From NCBI GenBank assembly GCA_946699065.1, contig CAMPDV010000138.1:124001-188000 (forward strand): a stretch of DNA of 64,000 nt, in the 5' to 3' direction. Below, piece after piece: positions 35,505 through 47,177 of this stretch. Each line of letters begins with the position of its first letter. Within the stretch, counting starts at the first letter, position 1. A model generated the notes under the pieces. It was not told the origin of the DNA and made no database searches. It was given only the letters and a program-made list of their open reading frames with translations. The translations under genes and the position numbers were made by a program. The stretch comes from Loxodes magnus. Its lineage: Eukaryota > Ciliophora > Karyorelictea > Loxodida > Loxodidae.

Positions 35505-35890
35505 TCATATTTTCTTCTTTTCTCCGCTTTTCAAATCAAAATTAATTTTATCTTTTTCTAATTTTTTGTGTTTTAATTCGAAGGCAGAAGTTAGACGATA
35601 ATCCGATACTGTGTCAAAGGCCACAATCGAGTTTATTTCTTCTAAATTAAAATTATTTCTGAACTAAGTCATTTCTTTAATTTGATTCTATTTGTCAACT
35701 AGATTAACGACATGTAAAGGCATAATAACACTGATACCTAGAATTCAGTACTTCCTGGTCAGATTCTTCTACCGATAGAGAGAACTCTCAAATAAATTAG
35801 GCTAATCAGACAAAGGGCACATGCTTACTTATTCGCGGTGGCTTCTTTTACAATAATATTTGCAATCCAGTCTATACTGTGCCAGATTAG
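35505..35890 (-). pseudogene. Retroelement-like coding fragment
   Basis: A GC-richer island with an open minus frame ending at UGA 35505-35507; an internal ATG is at 35723. The upstream part reads LDCKYYCKRSHRE, a Cys/His cluster, then RKYWILGI. It aligns with the island at 47,480-47,830 (LHCEFFRTRCHH... and DRWIA), where the aligned Trp is TGG instead of TGA. I infer a shared mobile-element origin; no family assigned. Confidence 0.4.
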
Positions 35891-36259
35891 GAACTCAATT
35901 TGCTAGAATCCAATATTTGGTTAAAAAATGAATATATATAATACTAAATTTATAAAATTTAAATTTAATTATATTTTAAAATGAAGATATATTTCCTAGT
36001 ATATAGATAAAAAATTATTTTTTATATAATTCCATAACTTTTATTTATAAAAGATATTTAAAGAAGTAATTCCTTAAGATATTTCCAACAATCCTAGCTT
36101 ATATTTATTTTTTAAATGCTTTTAGGTATTCTAAATTAAGAGATCTTAAAATAACTTTCTTTTCATGCCAGCATTCAGAAATATTTGGGTCTAGTAAATT
36201 TAATTTTCTAGTAAATAAAATAAATCTTTTTCTTTCTAAGTATATTGCTATATAAAGAA

Positions 36260-36322
36260 AATTTTATATAAATAAATAAATTTGATTATAGAGCGCGTAG
36301 CACCTCGTTGGTGCGCAGCTCT
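36260..36322 (-). mobile_element. 3' terminus of ORF1 element: hairpin plus ATTT tail
   Basis: Read on the minus strand: stem AGAGC-GCG-CACC against GGTG-CGC-GCTCT (36,290-36,322), then ATAATCAAATTTATTTATTTAT (in short repeats). It lies just past the stop of the ORF1 gene at 36,385, so the element spans roughly 37,300-36,260. Confidence 0.7.
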
Positions 36323-36384
36323 TTATAATAATAATAATAATAATATTAATTTTGAGTTTTCCGTTTTAGGGATTTCCAACCCCG

Positions 36385-37296
36385 TCAGGAGGACAGCGGT
36401 TCATGCTCCCTGCTTTTAAATATAAATTTTTGGGACGTCCAATTTTAGCGAGATTGGGAACTTGGGTTTCTCCAGGTTTTCCTTCCTTTTACTTGATATG
36501 GTTCCATCTTGATCTTGTATATTGAACCATCCGGGTTGCAATACATTCTTTTCATTCTTGCTTCTTTTTTTTTCTTCTTTTGTTGTTCTTTTATCCAATA
36601 GTTTCTTTATTTCTATTAGAATTTCTAACATTTCCGATAAAAATGTCATACGCTTCCACAGCAGAAACATTTCTTTTTTATTTTGAATTATTTTCCTTGA
36701 TTTGTTTGCTCTTTCTAGGCTTCGATTTCCATTCGTATAGCTCCAGTTTCGCTTTACTCTTTCTTAAAAGTTTACAATTTCTCTTCTACTTTTCCGAATC
36801 TGTTATCCAGTTCAGTCTGTTTCTAAAGCTAATTTTAGGATTCGTTAATCTGACTGCGTGAGATATTCCAAAAGGCGTTAAGATTTCTTTCCTAGGACAT
36901 AAGTCTTTATTCAATTCCTTCTGCTAGATCTAGCTTTGCCATCAGCATATCATTGTCCTTCTTCAATCTCTTGACCTCTTCCTGGAGGTTCAGTACCACT
37001 TTGATGAGCTACTCAATGCGCATCTGGCCAGAAGGGTTTAACTCTGATACCTCCTGGTGGAGAACAGACTTCATCTGTTTCCTCGGTTTCTCGCTTGAGG
37101 TTGGAGTTCCCGTGTGCATATTCTTCAAGGTTGGCTTTCGTTCGTTTTGTTAGATTCCAAGTTTTTAGTTCAGTGTTGGTTAGGGTTGTGATAGAGAAGA
37201 TTGCTAAGATTATTAAGACTTGGTTTCTTACTTCCTCCCTTTCTTTTTGGCTTAGGAAGAGGTGGTATAGAAGCCTGGCTTGAAACCTTCAACCAT
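36385..37296 (-). CDS. Gag-like ORF1 protein with coiled coil and CCHC knuckle (intact, 303 aa)
   Basis: Single-strand nucleic-acid-binding protein of an ORF1-only retroelement. ATG 37296 to UGA 36385-36387 gives exactly 304 codons. N-terminus MVEGFKPGFYTTSS; Gln/Ser-rich linker; coiled coil (EQLIKVVLNLQEEVKRLKK, then LDLAEG); conserved LNAFWNISRSQ with TGG; knuckle C210-x2-C213-x4-H218-x4-C223 in which the residue before His is UGA-encoded Trp; basic tail with NPDGSIYKIK, as in the 13.4 kb copy. It is the best-preserved member here and could be functional. Its GC content is visibly higher than the flanks. The 3' hairpin and tail follow 60-120 nt downstream. No polymerase is encoded, so mobility would depend on a LINE in trans. 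Confidence 0.85.
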
Positions 37297-38370
37297 TTTT
37301 TAGTAAGTTTTTATATTTATTCATGTTTTAATATCTTATAAATTAATATATAGCTAGAAAATCCTTAAATTTGTATATTTTTATTATCTGCTCTTTCTTA
37401 ACTTCGCTAAAAGAATTCTTAATCCATAATATTTATAATAAATATGTTAGTTAAACTTTTGATCAGAATTACTTTTATACTCTCATAAAAATTAGCAATT
37501 AATATTTAATTACACTCATTTATACAAAAACAAATATTGCTTTTTAATCTTTTGCTTATAACTAGATTTTACATGTTCTTACTAAATATTTTGCTTTTTA
37601 TAAATAAATATTAACTCTTATATCATAATTTAAAATATAAAAAAGGGCTTTATTATATCTAGTAAATCAAATTAATCTCTACTTTATAATTAGTCTATCT
37701 AAACTCATCAAACTTTTTTCGATATATTTAAAATTTTTATTAAGTTTTACTATTAAGAAATAAAGCTTTATATCTTGTGCTTTTCTTCTCTTTACTATTA
37801 AAAATAGTTGTATTTTTAAAGTTTAAAGTATTAAGTTTTATAGTTCTAAAGAAAAATTGGCGAAATAAATAAAAAAAACTTAAATGTTAGCTTTTTTAAT
37901 TTTTATTATATAATATATAAAGAATATAATTATTATAAAGCCTAAATATATAAATTAATTATAGTATTTACACCTTTAATAGGTTCATCTTTGTATTAAA
38001 GTTTAATTGCTTCGTTAGTTATTGAATTTCTAGTCTTCATATTAATCATATACCTTTAAGGCATTTCTATTTTATGATTAGTTTCATTTTATTATTGGAA
38101 ACTAGCTTTAGTCAAGTTCAATGCCTAGCATTAATTATAATAAATAGTTAACTCTTTTAAACTATTCATATTTCCTTTAAGTTTATTTGAGTAAGCAATG
38201 CAGCTTTTAAAAAAACCCATCCCCATCTTGAAAAAGCCAATTAAAAGTTATTGATCTTCAAAAATATAACTAATAAGCATTGGAAAAAATACAAATTTCA
38301 TTTTTGAAAAATTTTAGGATTAAAGCAAAAAAAACTTTCTTTTTCTCAAAGAAAATTCAAAAATAATGTT
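37297..38370. other. AT-rich non-coding stretch
   Basis: Between the 5' end of the ORF1 element and the LINE relic. No coding stretch seen. Confidence 0.5.
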
Positions 38371-38374
38371 CTCA

Positions 38375-38692
38375 TAAGTTAAGAAATTACTAAGATCTAG
38401 ATAAAGACATAAAATTAATTTTAACTAATGGCTAAAAAAGATTTTATTGATCAATGAGAAAATTCAGTTTTTAATAAATACCTAAGCTTGACACAAGAAT
38501 AGATAGATTTAGCAATAGATAAATCGATTAATTTATAAAAATAATAGTAAGATTCAAAAAAACCTATATGATAATACACCTCTAGCCTTTTTCTCTTAAA
38601 GAAATCAAGCGAATTATATGAGATATACCTAGTAGTAAAGCACCAAACCTAGATGGCATTAAAGGGAAATTATTAAATTATATATATAAAAA
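38375..38692 (+). pseudogene. LINE-type reverse transcriptase, N-terminal (finger) fragment
   Basis: One open frame ending in KEIKRIIWDIPSSKAPNLDG, the classic GKAPGPDGI region of non-LTR reverse transcriptases; W is UGA-encoded. The frame breaks at about 38,685, where an ORF1-type element begins. The rest of the domain resumes at about 39,405. Confidence 0.7.
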
Positions 38693-39385
38693 ATGGAAAA
38701 TTTTTTGCAAAAAGTCTCTTCTTAAAAGGTTGCATCTCAATCAAGTTATGATCAGTAAAAAATACTTTAAGAACTCCAAGCTATGTAGATAGAAAATTTT
38801 AAACTCCTAGGAATTCTATAAGAACTCGAAAGGAAAATTGAATACCTGATGATTAATTAATAAGAACAAAAAAATGAAAATAAATAGTCAGGAAATATCA
38901 GAATAGAAGAACTAGAAGCAAAATTCAACCAATTTGCAGAGTTAACCTAAAGAACATTTCTCTAAAAAATTTCGATGAATGATCCCCAATGGATGTCGAA
39001 CAGCAAACTCCAACGATTTATATTCCCTATTGGAAAGATATGACATGCTGATAATGCAAGAGACTTGGACATAAAGTTCGGAATTGCTTCCAATTTAGAT
39101 TTAAAGAAAAGGAATTAAGAAAAATAATGAAAAAATATTTTTAGAATCTATTGTACTCAAGAAGGAAAAAAATACTTCAACTAAACAAAGAAGCTCCATG
39201 TAATTAGCGAGTAGTCAATGAGTTCAATAAGAAATGAATGGGAATTGACTATAGGAAACCATTAGTAAAAATAAATTAAAAATCTTGAAGATTTATGATA
39301 GACTTGATTCAGTCAATCTTGAAGTTTCTATTACTTAACAATAAACTATTAACTAGTGGAAAACCAAATAAATGTGACTCCTTGT
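38693..39385 (+). mobile_element. ORF1-type element inserted into the reverse transcriptase
   Basis: ATG 38693 starts MENFLQKVSS, then a coiled coil (QELQAMQIENFKLLGILQE; RIEELEAKFNQ) continues in frame to about 38,960. A frameshift precedes the knuckle CWQCKRLGHKVRNC, a complete CX2CX4HX4C whose first Trp is UGA. Similar tattaa..tata sequence at both ends (38,671 and 39,393) may be the target duplication. It splits the LINE domain between the finger segment (LLNY) and the next block (YGGHYLTL). Confidence 0.65.
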
Positions 39386-39399
39386 TAATCAATTATTAA

Positions 39400-40500
39400 T
39401 ATAAAATATGGAGGACATTATCTTACCTTAATTCTTCACTCTTTCCTGAATATTATGCTGAGATTCGAAAGAATACCATAGAAATTAAATACTTCAATCA
39501 TTATTCCTATTTTCAAAAAAGGAAATAAAGATGATTGAAGCAATTGACGACCTATTTATAATAAACACAGTTTTAAAATTATATGAAAATACCCTTACAA
39601 ATAAATTATAAATTTGACATATGAAAGAAGCTTAGTACATTCAAGTTAAATGGGATTTTTGAAAAAGAAGCAAGCAATAATGTAAATTTAAGTTATTTAA
39701 TAAATAATAGATATATTTCGTAAATAAACAAAAGAAAAACCAAATTACTAGCAATTCTGATATTTATGGAGAAAATGTTCGATTCTATAAAGAGAAAATT
39801 ACCTTTGATTAACTAAAATGGTTTAAATTTCCTCTAAGCCTTATAAATACTTATTAATCTTTTAGCATAAATTCATCTTTTATTAATAGATGGAAAATAA
39901 TAAAGATTATTTTAATACAATAATAGAGTAATGCATGCTAGTTCTCATGGGGTAGTATTAACCTTGTTGTACTTAGACATTATAATTCGATACTTAGAAA
40001 TCAAAAATAATATATTTGGATTTAAATGTAATAGCTTTGATAGCAGCATTGCATTTAGAGGATAGGTAAATGACTTAATCCTACTATCTAAATCGGAATG
40101 AAGTATATAGAATCTAATAAACCAAACTAGAGTTATAGACTAATAAGAAGTCAATCATTTAAAAACATTATGTCACATATTTAGGAATATTATTTGCATT
40201 AAAAAGGAGCCTCATTAATCACTGTAAGGACTCACTTTAACATATTATGATATTTATGCTTTATTAACACTTAAGAGAACGATCTTAACGAAAGGTTGGG
40301 AATCATGATATTAGAAGGAGGATAATTTTTGATCAGATATTCATCAATTAATTCCCTAGAGAGTAATTAAATGATTAAATTAAACATTTTCATAGAAAAC
40401 TTCTATTGTTTAGAATTTAATTCGTGCATGCATTAGATTAGGTCAGAAGAGTAAAAAATCAAGTCAAATGAACTGAAAAGAAGAGATTGTTGAGCTGATT
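39400..40500 (+). pseudogene. LINE-type reverse transcriptase, palm fragment (decayed)
   Basis: The block TSIIIPIFKKGNKDDWSNWR matches the LINE motif PxxKKGxxxDxxNYRPI; both W are UGA. Motif A reads FMEKMFDSI after a frameshift, and motif C reads QVNDLILLS in place of FADD. GFLKKKQAIMQ corresponds to the GFRKGRST region. At least two frameshifts and the lost catalytic Asp show it is dead. The structured RNA at 40,556 follows directly. Confidence 0.75.
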
Positions 40501-40555
40501 TTTTATAGACTTTAAAATATTTTTGATTTAATTTTTTTTAAAATTAATTTCAACT

Positions 40556-40850
40556 TAAAGAGTTTTGGACTGCAACTTCTTGCAGTTTAACGACCCCAAC
40601 ACTCCCTTCATGGGATAACGGGGATATCCTGTTGCTTTCGAAAAGCAGCTGCCAGGGAGCTCCATCGCTATGGGCAGCCAGGCTTCAAGCCCCTACCAGG
40701 AGTGGATAATCAAAAGGAAGGCGTTCCCTTGCAAAGGTTGACTTTGACCAGGGACTTTCTCAGCGACTGGAAAGGAACTTGTTCCTAGCCATAAAACCAG
40801 AAAGTATGATTCAGAAGGTCAATCTCAGCTCCCACCATCTTTTTAATTAT
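40556..40850 (+). ncRNA. Structured RNA at LINE 3' end (copy C, diverged)
   Basis: Third, most diverged copy of the element at 17,037 and 57,603. Stems ACTGCAA/TTGCAGT (40,569-40,586) and GCTTT/AAAGC (40,634-40,646) are perfect and differ in sequence from the pairs in the other copies (CGGAAA/TTTCCG and GTGC/GCAC), which is covariation. The unpaired-looking segments between (e.g. CAGGGAGCTCCATCGCT) are nearly identical. Its place after the reverse-transcriptase relic supports a LINE 3' UTR role. Confidence 0.7.
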
Positions 40851-40879
40851 TAAAATATTTTTGATTGAAAGTATAAATT

Positions 40880-41265
40880 CTTATAATTAAAGATGTCCTA
40901 TACTCTTAAAGTTAAAATTACTCCACGTGCTGTATGAGACCCCATCTTATTGCGTTTATTTCTCATGGTCTTGAGCAAGACCACCTAATTATTTCTCTAG
41001 ATTCTAAATCTTTCTGTTAAGGTCTAATATCATCTTAGCCATTTTATGATTTTGCTCCTTTTTAAACTCTCCAAAGTCTATAAGGGGTTAAATGTCCCGA
41101 CTTAAATATTGAATTCGCTGATTTTCTGTATCTTCGCAAATTTCTCAGTCGAAATATCGTATATTAATATTTCATAGGTTGCTTTGGAGGATTCATTAAT
41201 ATTTAATGCTGCTTTTTTTTAATTATGTTTTTAAAAAAAACTTAAGCTAAGAATTTACGCTACGG
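40880..41265 (-). pseudogene. Coiled-coil ORF1-like relic
   Basis: Minus-strand coding-like stretch (YEILIYDISTEKFAKIQK, then after a frameshift MAKMILDLNRKIQNLEKQLG). It is placed 3'-end-on against the structured RNA, the same arrangement as at 17.3 kb. No knuckle seen. Confidence 0.4.
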
Positions 41266-41279
41266 ATTTTCTCCCCTAC

Positions 41280-42480
41280 TATTAAAAGGTAACTGAAAAT
41301 GAGTATATAAATAGAAAATATATCAAGAAATTAAGATTATTATTAACAGAAACCTACCACATTAAAAATTTAGGAATTCATCCACGTAAAAAAAATGGTA
41401 GCAGGTATCTGGCATAAAGTTCAGGAGAAGCTAAGATTTAACTTTTAATTAAATTATAATTAAAACAAATAAATAATTAAAATATAAAATATGCTTAAAT
41501 TATAATATTACTTATAAATATTAAAATAATTAATTATCATTTGATTACTAATTTCATAAGATTTATAGTTTATTATCAATTAAATTATTATTTAATTTTA
41601 ATATTCTATAGCACTGCAACAAGTATTCATAGCTTAGTTTTATCAGTTATACCTAGATAAAATGTATGATAGTAGTTTTAAGCTTCACTCTTTTATTAAA
41701 TTTTTAATATATTCCTTCTATAGCATTTCATAGTAAATTTTACTAAAAAATGTAATAATTAAGAAGATTGTATGGCAATAGCAGTATAATTAAAAATAAA
41801 TATATCTTACTTCTTAAACATTCTCTTAATTATTTATAATCTAATTAAAATACTTTTATAGTTAAAATTTAGTAATAAATTACTTAATAAAGATGATGAA
41901 GTGAATCATATTTTTATACTATAAAATTAAATTTAAAGTAAATTAATATAATCTCTAACTAGTAAATTAAATAAATAGGTAAATTTAAACTATTACTCTA
42001 GTTAATTATATAAATCATTGCCTATTTAAAAATTTAATTATCTAACTAGAAAAAGGAATAAAATTTTAAATTCTGAAAGAAAGTAGAAAAATAGAAATGT
42101 TTATAAGGAGAAATAAAATTTTAATTTTTGCATATGATTTATAAAAGCTATATTTAATAAGGAAAGAACATTAAATTTAGAAAAATAGTTGCAATTTGCT
42201 TTATCTATTTAGAAAATAGAGAGAGACAGTCATTAAATTTTACGAAATAATTTAACCTCTAATCAAATTTACTAGATATAAAATGTTTAAAATAAGTTTT
42301 TTTAATGTTCTAAAACAAATTTTAAATATTTGTTTATTTTAGATATTTTCATTAGCTTTTTATACTTTTATAATCCTTTTAACTTATAAATAATGAAGAA
42401 ATGTTTAACACCCCAAGATTTTACAATCTCATATATAATTTAGAATAAAAAAACTTAATTTGGAAAAAATTTTATAAGCA
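41280..42480. other. AT-rich non-coding stretch
   Basis: No coding stretch or named repeat seen. Confidence 0.45.
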
Positions 42481-42588
42481 TTTCCGAAACTAAAGCTTAG
42501 AACTTTAAAGAAACTAGAAATTATTTTAGAAGCATTATTTTAATGCTATAGAGCAGCTTTTTGTTGAGCAAAAAACCACTGTTTACAT
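42480..42588 (-). pseudogene. N-terminal relic of the TOP3B-UBC12 gene
   Basis: ATG 42588 begins MQTVVFCSTKSCSIALKQCF, clearly the start of the fusion protein (MKTVVFCSTQDC...). Similarity fades after about 30 codons. Upstream sequence (42,600-43,000) aligns with the diverged 5' flanks at 11.2 and 27.6 kb, so this is what remains of another copy of the whole unit. Confidence 0.75.
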
Positions 42589-45410
42589 TTTATTATTAAA
42601 TCTATCTTTAGCTTCCTTAAATAGTAAATTTAAAAATGTCAGCACTTCTATCCTTATTTAAAACTTAATTTTAAAATTTAAAATCTAAGGATGGTATAAA
42701 ATTCTATTATAATTTTAAATCTTTAAACTTTTATTATATTTAAGTGAACATAACTTAATTCTAACTATCTTATTCCATTTATTAATGCTTAAAAGCTAAG
42801 TGACTGTAAGAATTGATCTTTTTATAAAATATTTTGTTCTCAAAGATAATAAATAGCTCTTGGAATTTTAAATTTGCAAAATTAATTTAGAATTGCATTA
42901 TAAATTTTTTTAATTTTAACTTATATTTAATAAATTTTAATTTTAACTTATCTATATGAAAGCTTTTATAAAAATAATTAGATGTTTTCATATAATCAAA
43001 TTAAAATTTAATAAGTTTAAACTTTTACTAACTTACATATAGCTTACATCATTTTTACGTTTTCCATAAAAGTAAATAATAAAAGCTGCTTATTTCCCTC
43101 TCCAGCTCTAACTTTCTGTTTCAACTAAACCAAAAAGATTATAATATTTTTTATTTATTTAAAAACCTAAATTCTCTTATTATTTTATAAATTAATTATC
43201 AAATCCCTTTAATAAGTTATTCTCATAAAATTTCTTTAAATTATCTCTAGTAAAATAGCCCAAATTAAGATTTTATTTAATAATCAACTATTTTACCTTT
43301 AAAATAGTAATCTTTGGATTAGATTAATATCTTAGAATTAAAAGCAATGAATAATATATATTCGATAAAAATCAACAATCGTAAGCTTATTAAGTTTATT
43401 AAATTAATTAATAAAGGAATATCCTTCTTTTTAAAGATAAGGGGATAAAGAACATTTATATATAATCTCTCAAACTACTAATCTTATTAAAATAGATCAG
43501 CTTTTTATTTTTTATCAAAATTTGTATCTTCAATTTTTATTTTTACTCTATTATTTGAAGAAGATTTGCTGAATATGAAAACAATAGTTAATTATTTGAA
43601 ATTAAGATTGTTCTAGATTATAATGATCTTGATTATAAATAATTTATTAAATAGAAGAAATTCTCTAGAAATTCAAAATTTCATTTTAACCTTATTAAAA
43701 TATTCTTTGCTTTAATTAGTTATTTAGTAGAAGCTATTTTATTTGAGGTTAGATATAATTCCTCATTATAAAGTATTAATTAGTTATCAATATACCTTGC
43801 TAGATTTATCCTTTTGAGAATAAATAAAATAAGGATAAAAAGAATGATTTGTAATTTTAAAATTATTCAGGAATTGAAATGAAACCATAAATAATTTAAA
43901 TGTCTGTACAATAAATTATAAAAAATATTAGAATACATATATATAATATTTTAGAAATCATCAACTATTCAATTTCAATGTAATGTATAATAATCCTAAC
44001 TAATAGAAACTAAAAAATATACTTCCTTGCAAAATTTATTAATTTTATTTATACCTCCAATTCATTCAAAAGAATAAGATATATTATTTTTATTTAAGAT
44101 TGTTAAACTATTTATTTTTAAAAATTTAGATATTAGAAATTATCCCTAAATTAAGTTCATCTTTATTTTTTAAATAAGATAAGCATCAACAACTAAAATG
44201 AAAACATTTAGAGAGACTCATAATTTTAAATTTCACTAACTAAATAAAAATTTATTTATAAAGCAAATTTTCAATTCAATCTTTATATTAGATTTTTCAC
44301 TGTAAAATGCTCTTAATATTTTAATTTTATTCATCTAAATAAAAGTTGTTGGCAAAATAATTTGAAAAGTTTTATAAATTAGGATATCTTATGATGACTA
44401 AGTTGCTATAAAGGCGGTTTTACTCTTTTTTATTGTAATAGGAGAAATTTATTCTTAATATATATATTTTAAATAAGTTTTATAATTAAATGAGTATTGT
44501 TAATAAAATTAGAGAAAAATATTATTTCTGTTCTTTAAATTTAATTTATAAGAGTAATATTTACTTAAAATAAATCGTTGAAGGAGACAATTTCTTTATA
44601 TGAGTTATTTCGCTCTTTTTTCAAGCTCTCTTTTATATAATCAAATTCATTATTTTTCTAATTAGCAAGCAACTGCTTAAAGGCTTACTTCTTTATTAGA
44701 TTTTCTTTTATCTCAACTTTCTCAATATGTAAAAACTTATTTTATCTAAAATAAAAAATCAAGAACGATTAGATGGTTAAAATCAACCTCAATAGCAAAG
44801 CATGCCCCTAGCGTCTAATATATATGAATTGCTATAAATTTTAAAATTTATATAGATATCTAAGGATATTCTAAGTTATTTTCAACGAAAACATAATTTT
44901 AGTTTCTTAAAACAAAAATTTAATATCTTTGATTTTATTTTTAGCTAAATTTTTTAAATTTTTTTTTCATAACTCTTAAAATGTTTAATCATATTTATCT
45001 AAATTCTTCACTTTTTCTATTTCATTTTTTTTAATTATCTTCCTTGTAGGTTTATATAACTCAGGCTTGATATAATGTTATATTTAGATTTTATAAATAA
45101 ATTAATGTTTTTTCAGTTGTAAAATTATTATTTAAACTGTTTCTTTTATAATATAATTTATTTTTTAATATTTTATTAGCACCAAATTATGGAAAGCTTT
45201 AAGAAAAATCTCCACTACAAAAGATATTAATATGGCTATCTTTAAAGGTTTGCAAAATTATTTATTTTTTATATTAAGAAGATAGCATACATAAAATAAA
45301 GCGATAACATCAGCTTAACAAAATGATATAGTCTTCAATAACATTCTTTGAAGATAAGTAAATATTATGAAAATAAATAAATTTAATTTATAAAAAAAGA
45401 AAAATGATAT
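42589..45410. other. AT-rich region, partly a decayed duplication unit
   Basis: The first part resembles the 5' flank of the TOP3B-UBC12 genes (e.g. 42,750 with 27,700). No gene seen. Confidence 0.5.
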
Positions 45411-45413
45411 TAT

Positions 45414-45700
45414 AGAGTACGTAGCCCTACAATAGGGCATATCTATTTAAAAAAGTCAATTTATGTGTTTCATTAATCTCTAATATTCCCATAGCATTCT
45501 CTCTTCTACTTGTAGGCAAGGTTGGGGTTCAAAATATCCAAAGCATAGGACGTTAACAGGCGATTACAGGTAGATTTTCAACCCATGATGAAGAGATTAA
45601 TCAGGTTCAACATTTAGAAAAGGTTGCTTCACAGTCAGTTCATCTCTGGGGAATTCTTCTCGCGACATTAGAAAATAAGGACCACTCAATTTAAATTTTA
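45414..45700 (-). mobile_element. Element fragment with terminal hairpin
   Basis: A GC-richer island (45,475-45,690) with coding-like but unassigned frames ends, on the minus strand, in a hairpin with stem GCCCTA/TAGGGC (45,414-45,446) followed by ATAAT. Stem bases differ from the hairpin at 36.3 kb while the pairing is kept. Confidence 0.45.
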
Positions 45701-46190
45701 TTATATAATATAATAATAATTTAATTATTTATATTATAATTTAATCAATTTTCTTGCTTTAACAAAATATCATTGAATTATTAATTTAATCTTAATCTCA
45801 TTAAAATTTCTCTTATTTATTGTTTTTCTTAGTAGTTTTACAAGTTTGGTACCTAATTTTGTATGTACTGAATTTTTATAAAAATAGCTTATTTTAACTA
45901 AATTTTATTAAAATATTTTTAACTTGCTGTTTATTAAACTACCTGATTTATATTTAAGTTTCTTTTTTATATTTTTATATATAAACTTTTATTATTCAAT
46001 TTATGAACTTAAAGATAAAAATCTTAGAAAAAAGAATATTTTATATTTTTAATTAATCATAATGCTGATCTTAGCTTTATCTATTAATTTTATTTTTTAA
46101 TAATAATAATAATAATAATTTTCTAATATAAAGTAGCCTTTATTTTATTAGTTTATAATAAGTTTTAAGAATCATTGCAAAAATATTAAA
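45700..46190. other. AT-rich non-coding stretch with an AAT microsatellite
   Basis: (TAA)n lies at about 46,098-46,122. Nothing else seen. Confidence 0.5.
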
Positions 46191-47026
46191 ATCATCAATT
46201 TCATCTCCAGATTCGCATTCTTGTATAATATATTATGGCTACTAATTTTTCTTTCTTTACTGTTGATTTCTCGTTTCAATCTCAGCCCTTTCTAAACATT
46301 TGTTTCGTTCTTATTTTTTGTATATCTACTATCTGTTAAAGTAACTAGTTTCCTCCATTTTTTATATATAGATCATCTTCAGATATACAATTAATCATGG
46401 CTAGACCTTATCGGAATTCTTTATTTTAGCGACTTCGAAATTTTTTGTATATCCAAGAGTTTTATTTTTTGTACCCTAGCCTTCTACGAAATCAGCACAT
46501 AATTTGTCTTCTTTTTATTACTTATCTATTATTTATTTTTATACTTGAATAATGTTTAAATTTGATTATTCAATCTCTATTGGATCGTGAATAGCTTTAA
46601 TCATAACTTGCTCGTGTCTTATTTAATTGATATTTTGAATTTCTTATATTTTTCTTCTACTCTCTTAATTTCTTAATTAAATAGATTCGTCGAAGCTTAT
46701 AAGTTAAATTCTGTATTTAGTATTTTATTATAAAACCGCCATAGTTGTTCGAAGGTGAACAACAAGGTCATCTTCATCAGAGATTGGGGAAGTTAAGTAC
46801 CCATAATCGACTTTATGTCTTCCTCTGCTTTGGTTTGGCCTCGAGACATAAGATTCTTAGACCTTCGGCACTGGCTTAATTTAAATTTAATTCTGGAACT
46901 AAAAAAAATAATATTGCGAGCTTCATCAGAGGTGGGGAATTTTAGTACCCATAATTGACATATGTCGTCCTCTGCTTTGGTGATGCAATGAGACACAATC
47001 CTGCCATGTCCTTGGACCTCCAACAA
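46190..47026 (-). pseudogene. Unassigned retroelement-like coiled-coil ORF
   Basis: With UAA/UAG as Gln and UGA as Trp, a long minus frame runs from ATG 47026 through basic coiled-coil sequence (NQEIKRVEEKYKKFKIS). Its GC-richer 5' part contains a diverged direct repeat of about 100 bp (46,770-46,865 and 46,918-47,022). No zinc knuckle or known domain. It resembles ORF1 proteins in composition only. Confidence 0.35.
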
Positions 47027-47057
47027 GTCGAAAAGATTACGAGTATTCTTAAATTAT

Positions 47058-47171
47058 ATCAGTATTGAACATTTTTATCAGTACTGAATAATTATACCAG
47101 TATTGAACAAGGTCTACCAGTATCTGATAATTTGATCAGTAACAAACATTCTTGTCAGTATGAAACATTTT
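47058..47171. repeat. Six tandem repeats of 19-20 bp
   Basis: Imperfect units built on ATCAGTATTGAACA plus a T-rich spacer. They end directly at the hairpin at 47,178. Confidence 0.8.
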
Positions 47172-47177
47172 TTTTAA

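Noticed and set aside
36285-36325. Hammerhead or twister ribozyme in the terminal hairpin
   Set aside because: Conserved core nucleotides of those ribozymes are not recognisable; only a bulged stem is supported.
36580-37283. Plus ORFs at 36,580-36,861, 36,953-37,153 and 37,095-37,283
   Set aside because: Antisense to the intact ORF1 gene, which has the knuckle and coiled coil on the minus strand.
38375-40500. An active LINE
   Set aside because: Motif C lost its catalytic Asp pair, there are several frameshifts, and the domain is split by an insertion.
40556-40850. Ribosomal RNA, tRNA, SRP RNA or HDV-type ribozyme
   Set aside because: Short resemblances (GGGATAAC, TTCAAGCCC) do not extend to any fold I can trace; placement points to a LINE 3' end.
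47058-47171. CRISPR array
   Set aside because: Repeats are short, imperfect, without distinct spacers, in a eukaryotic nuclear sequence.
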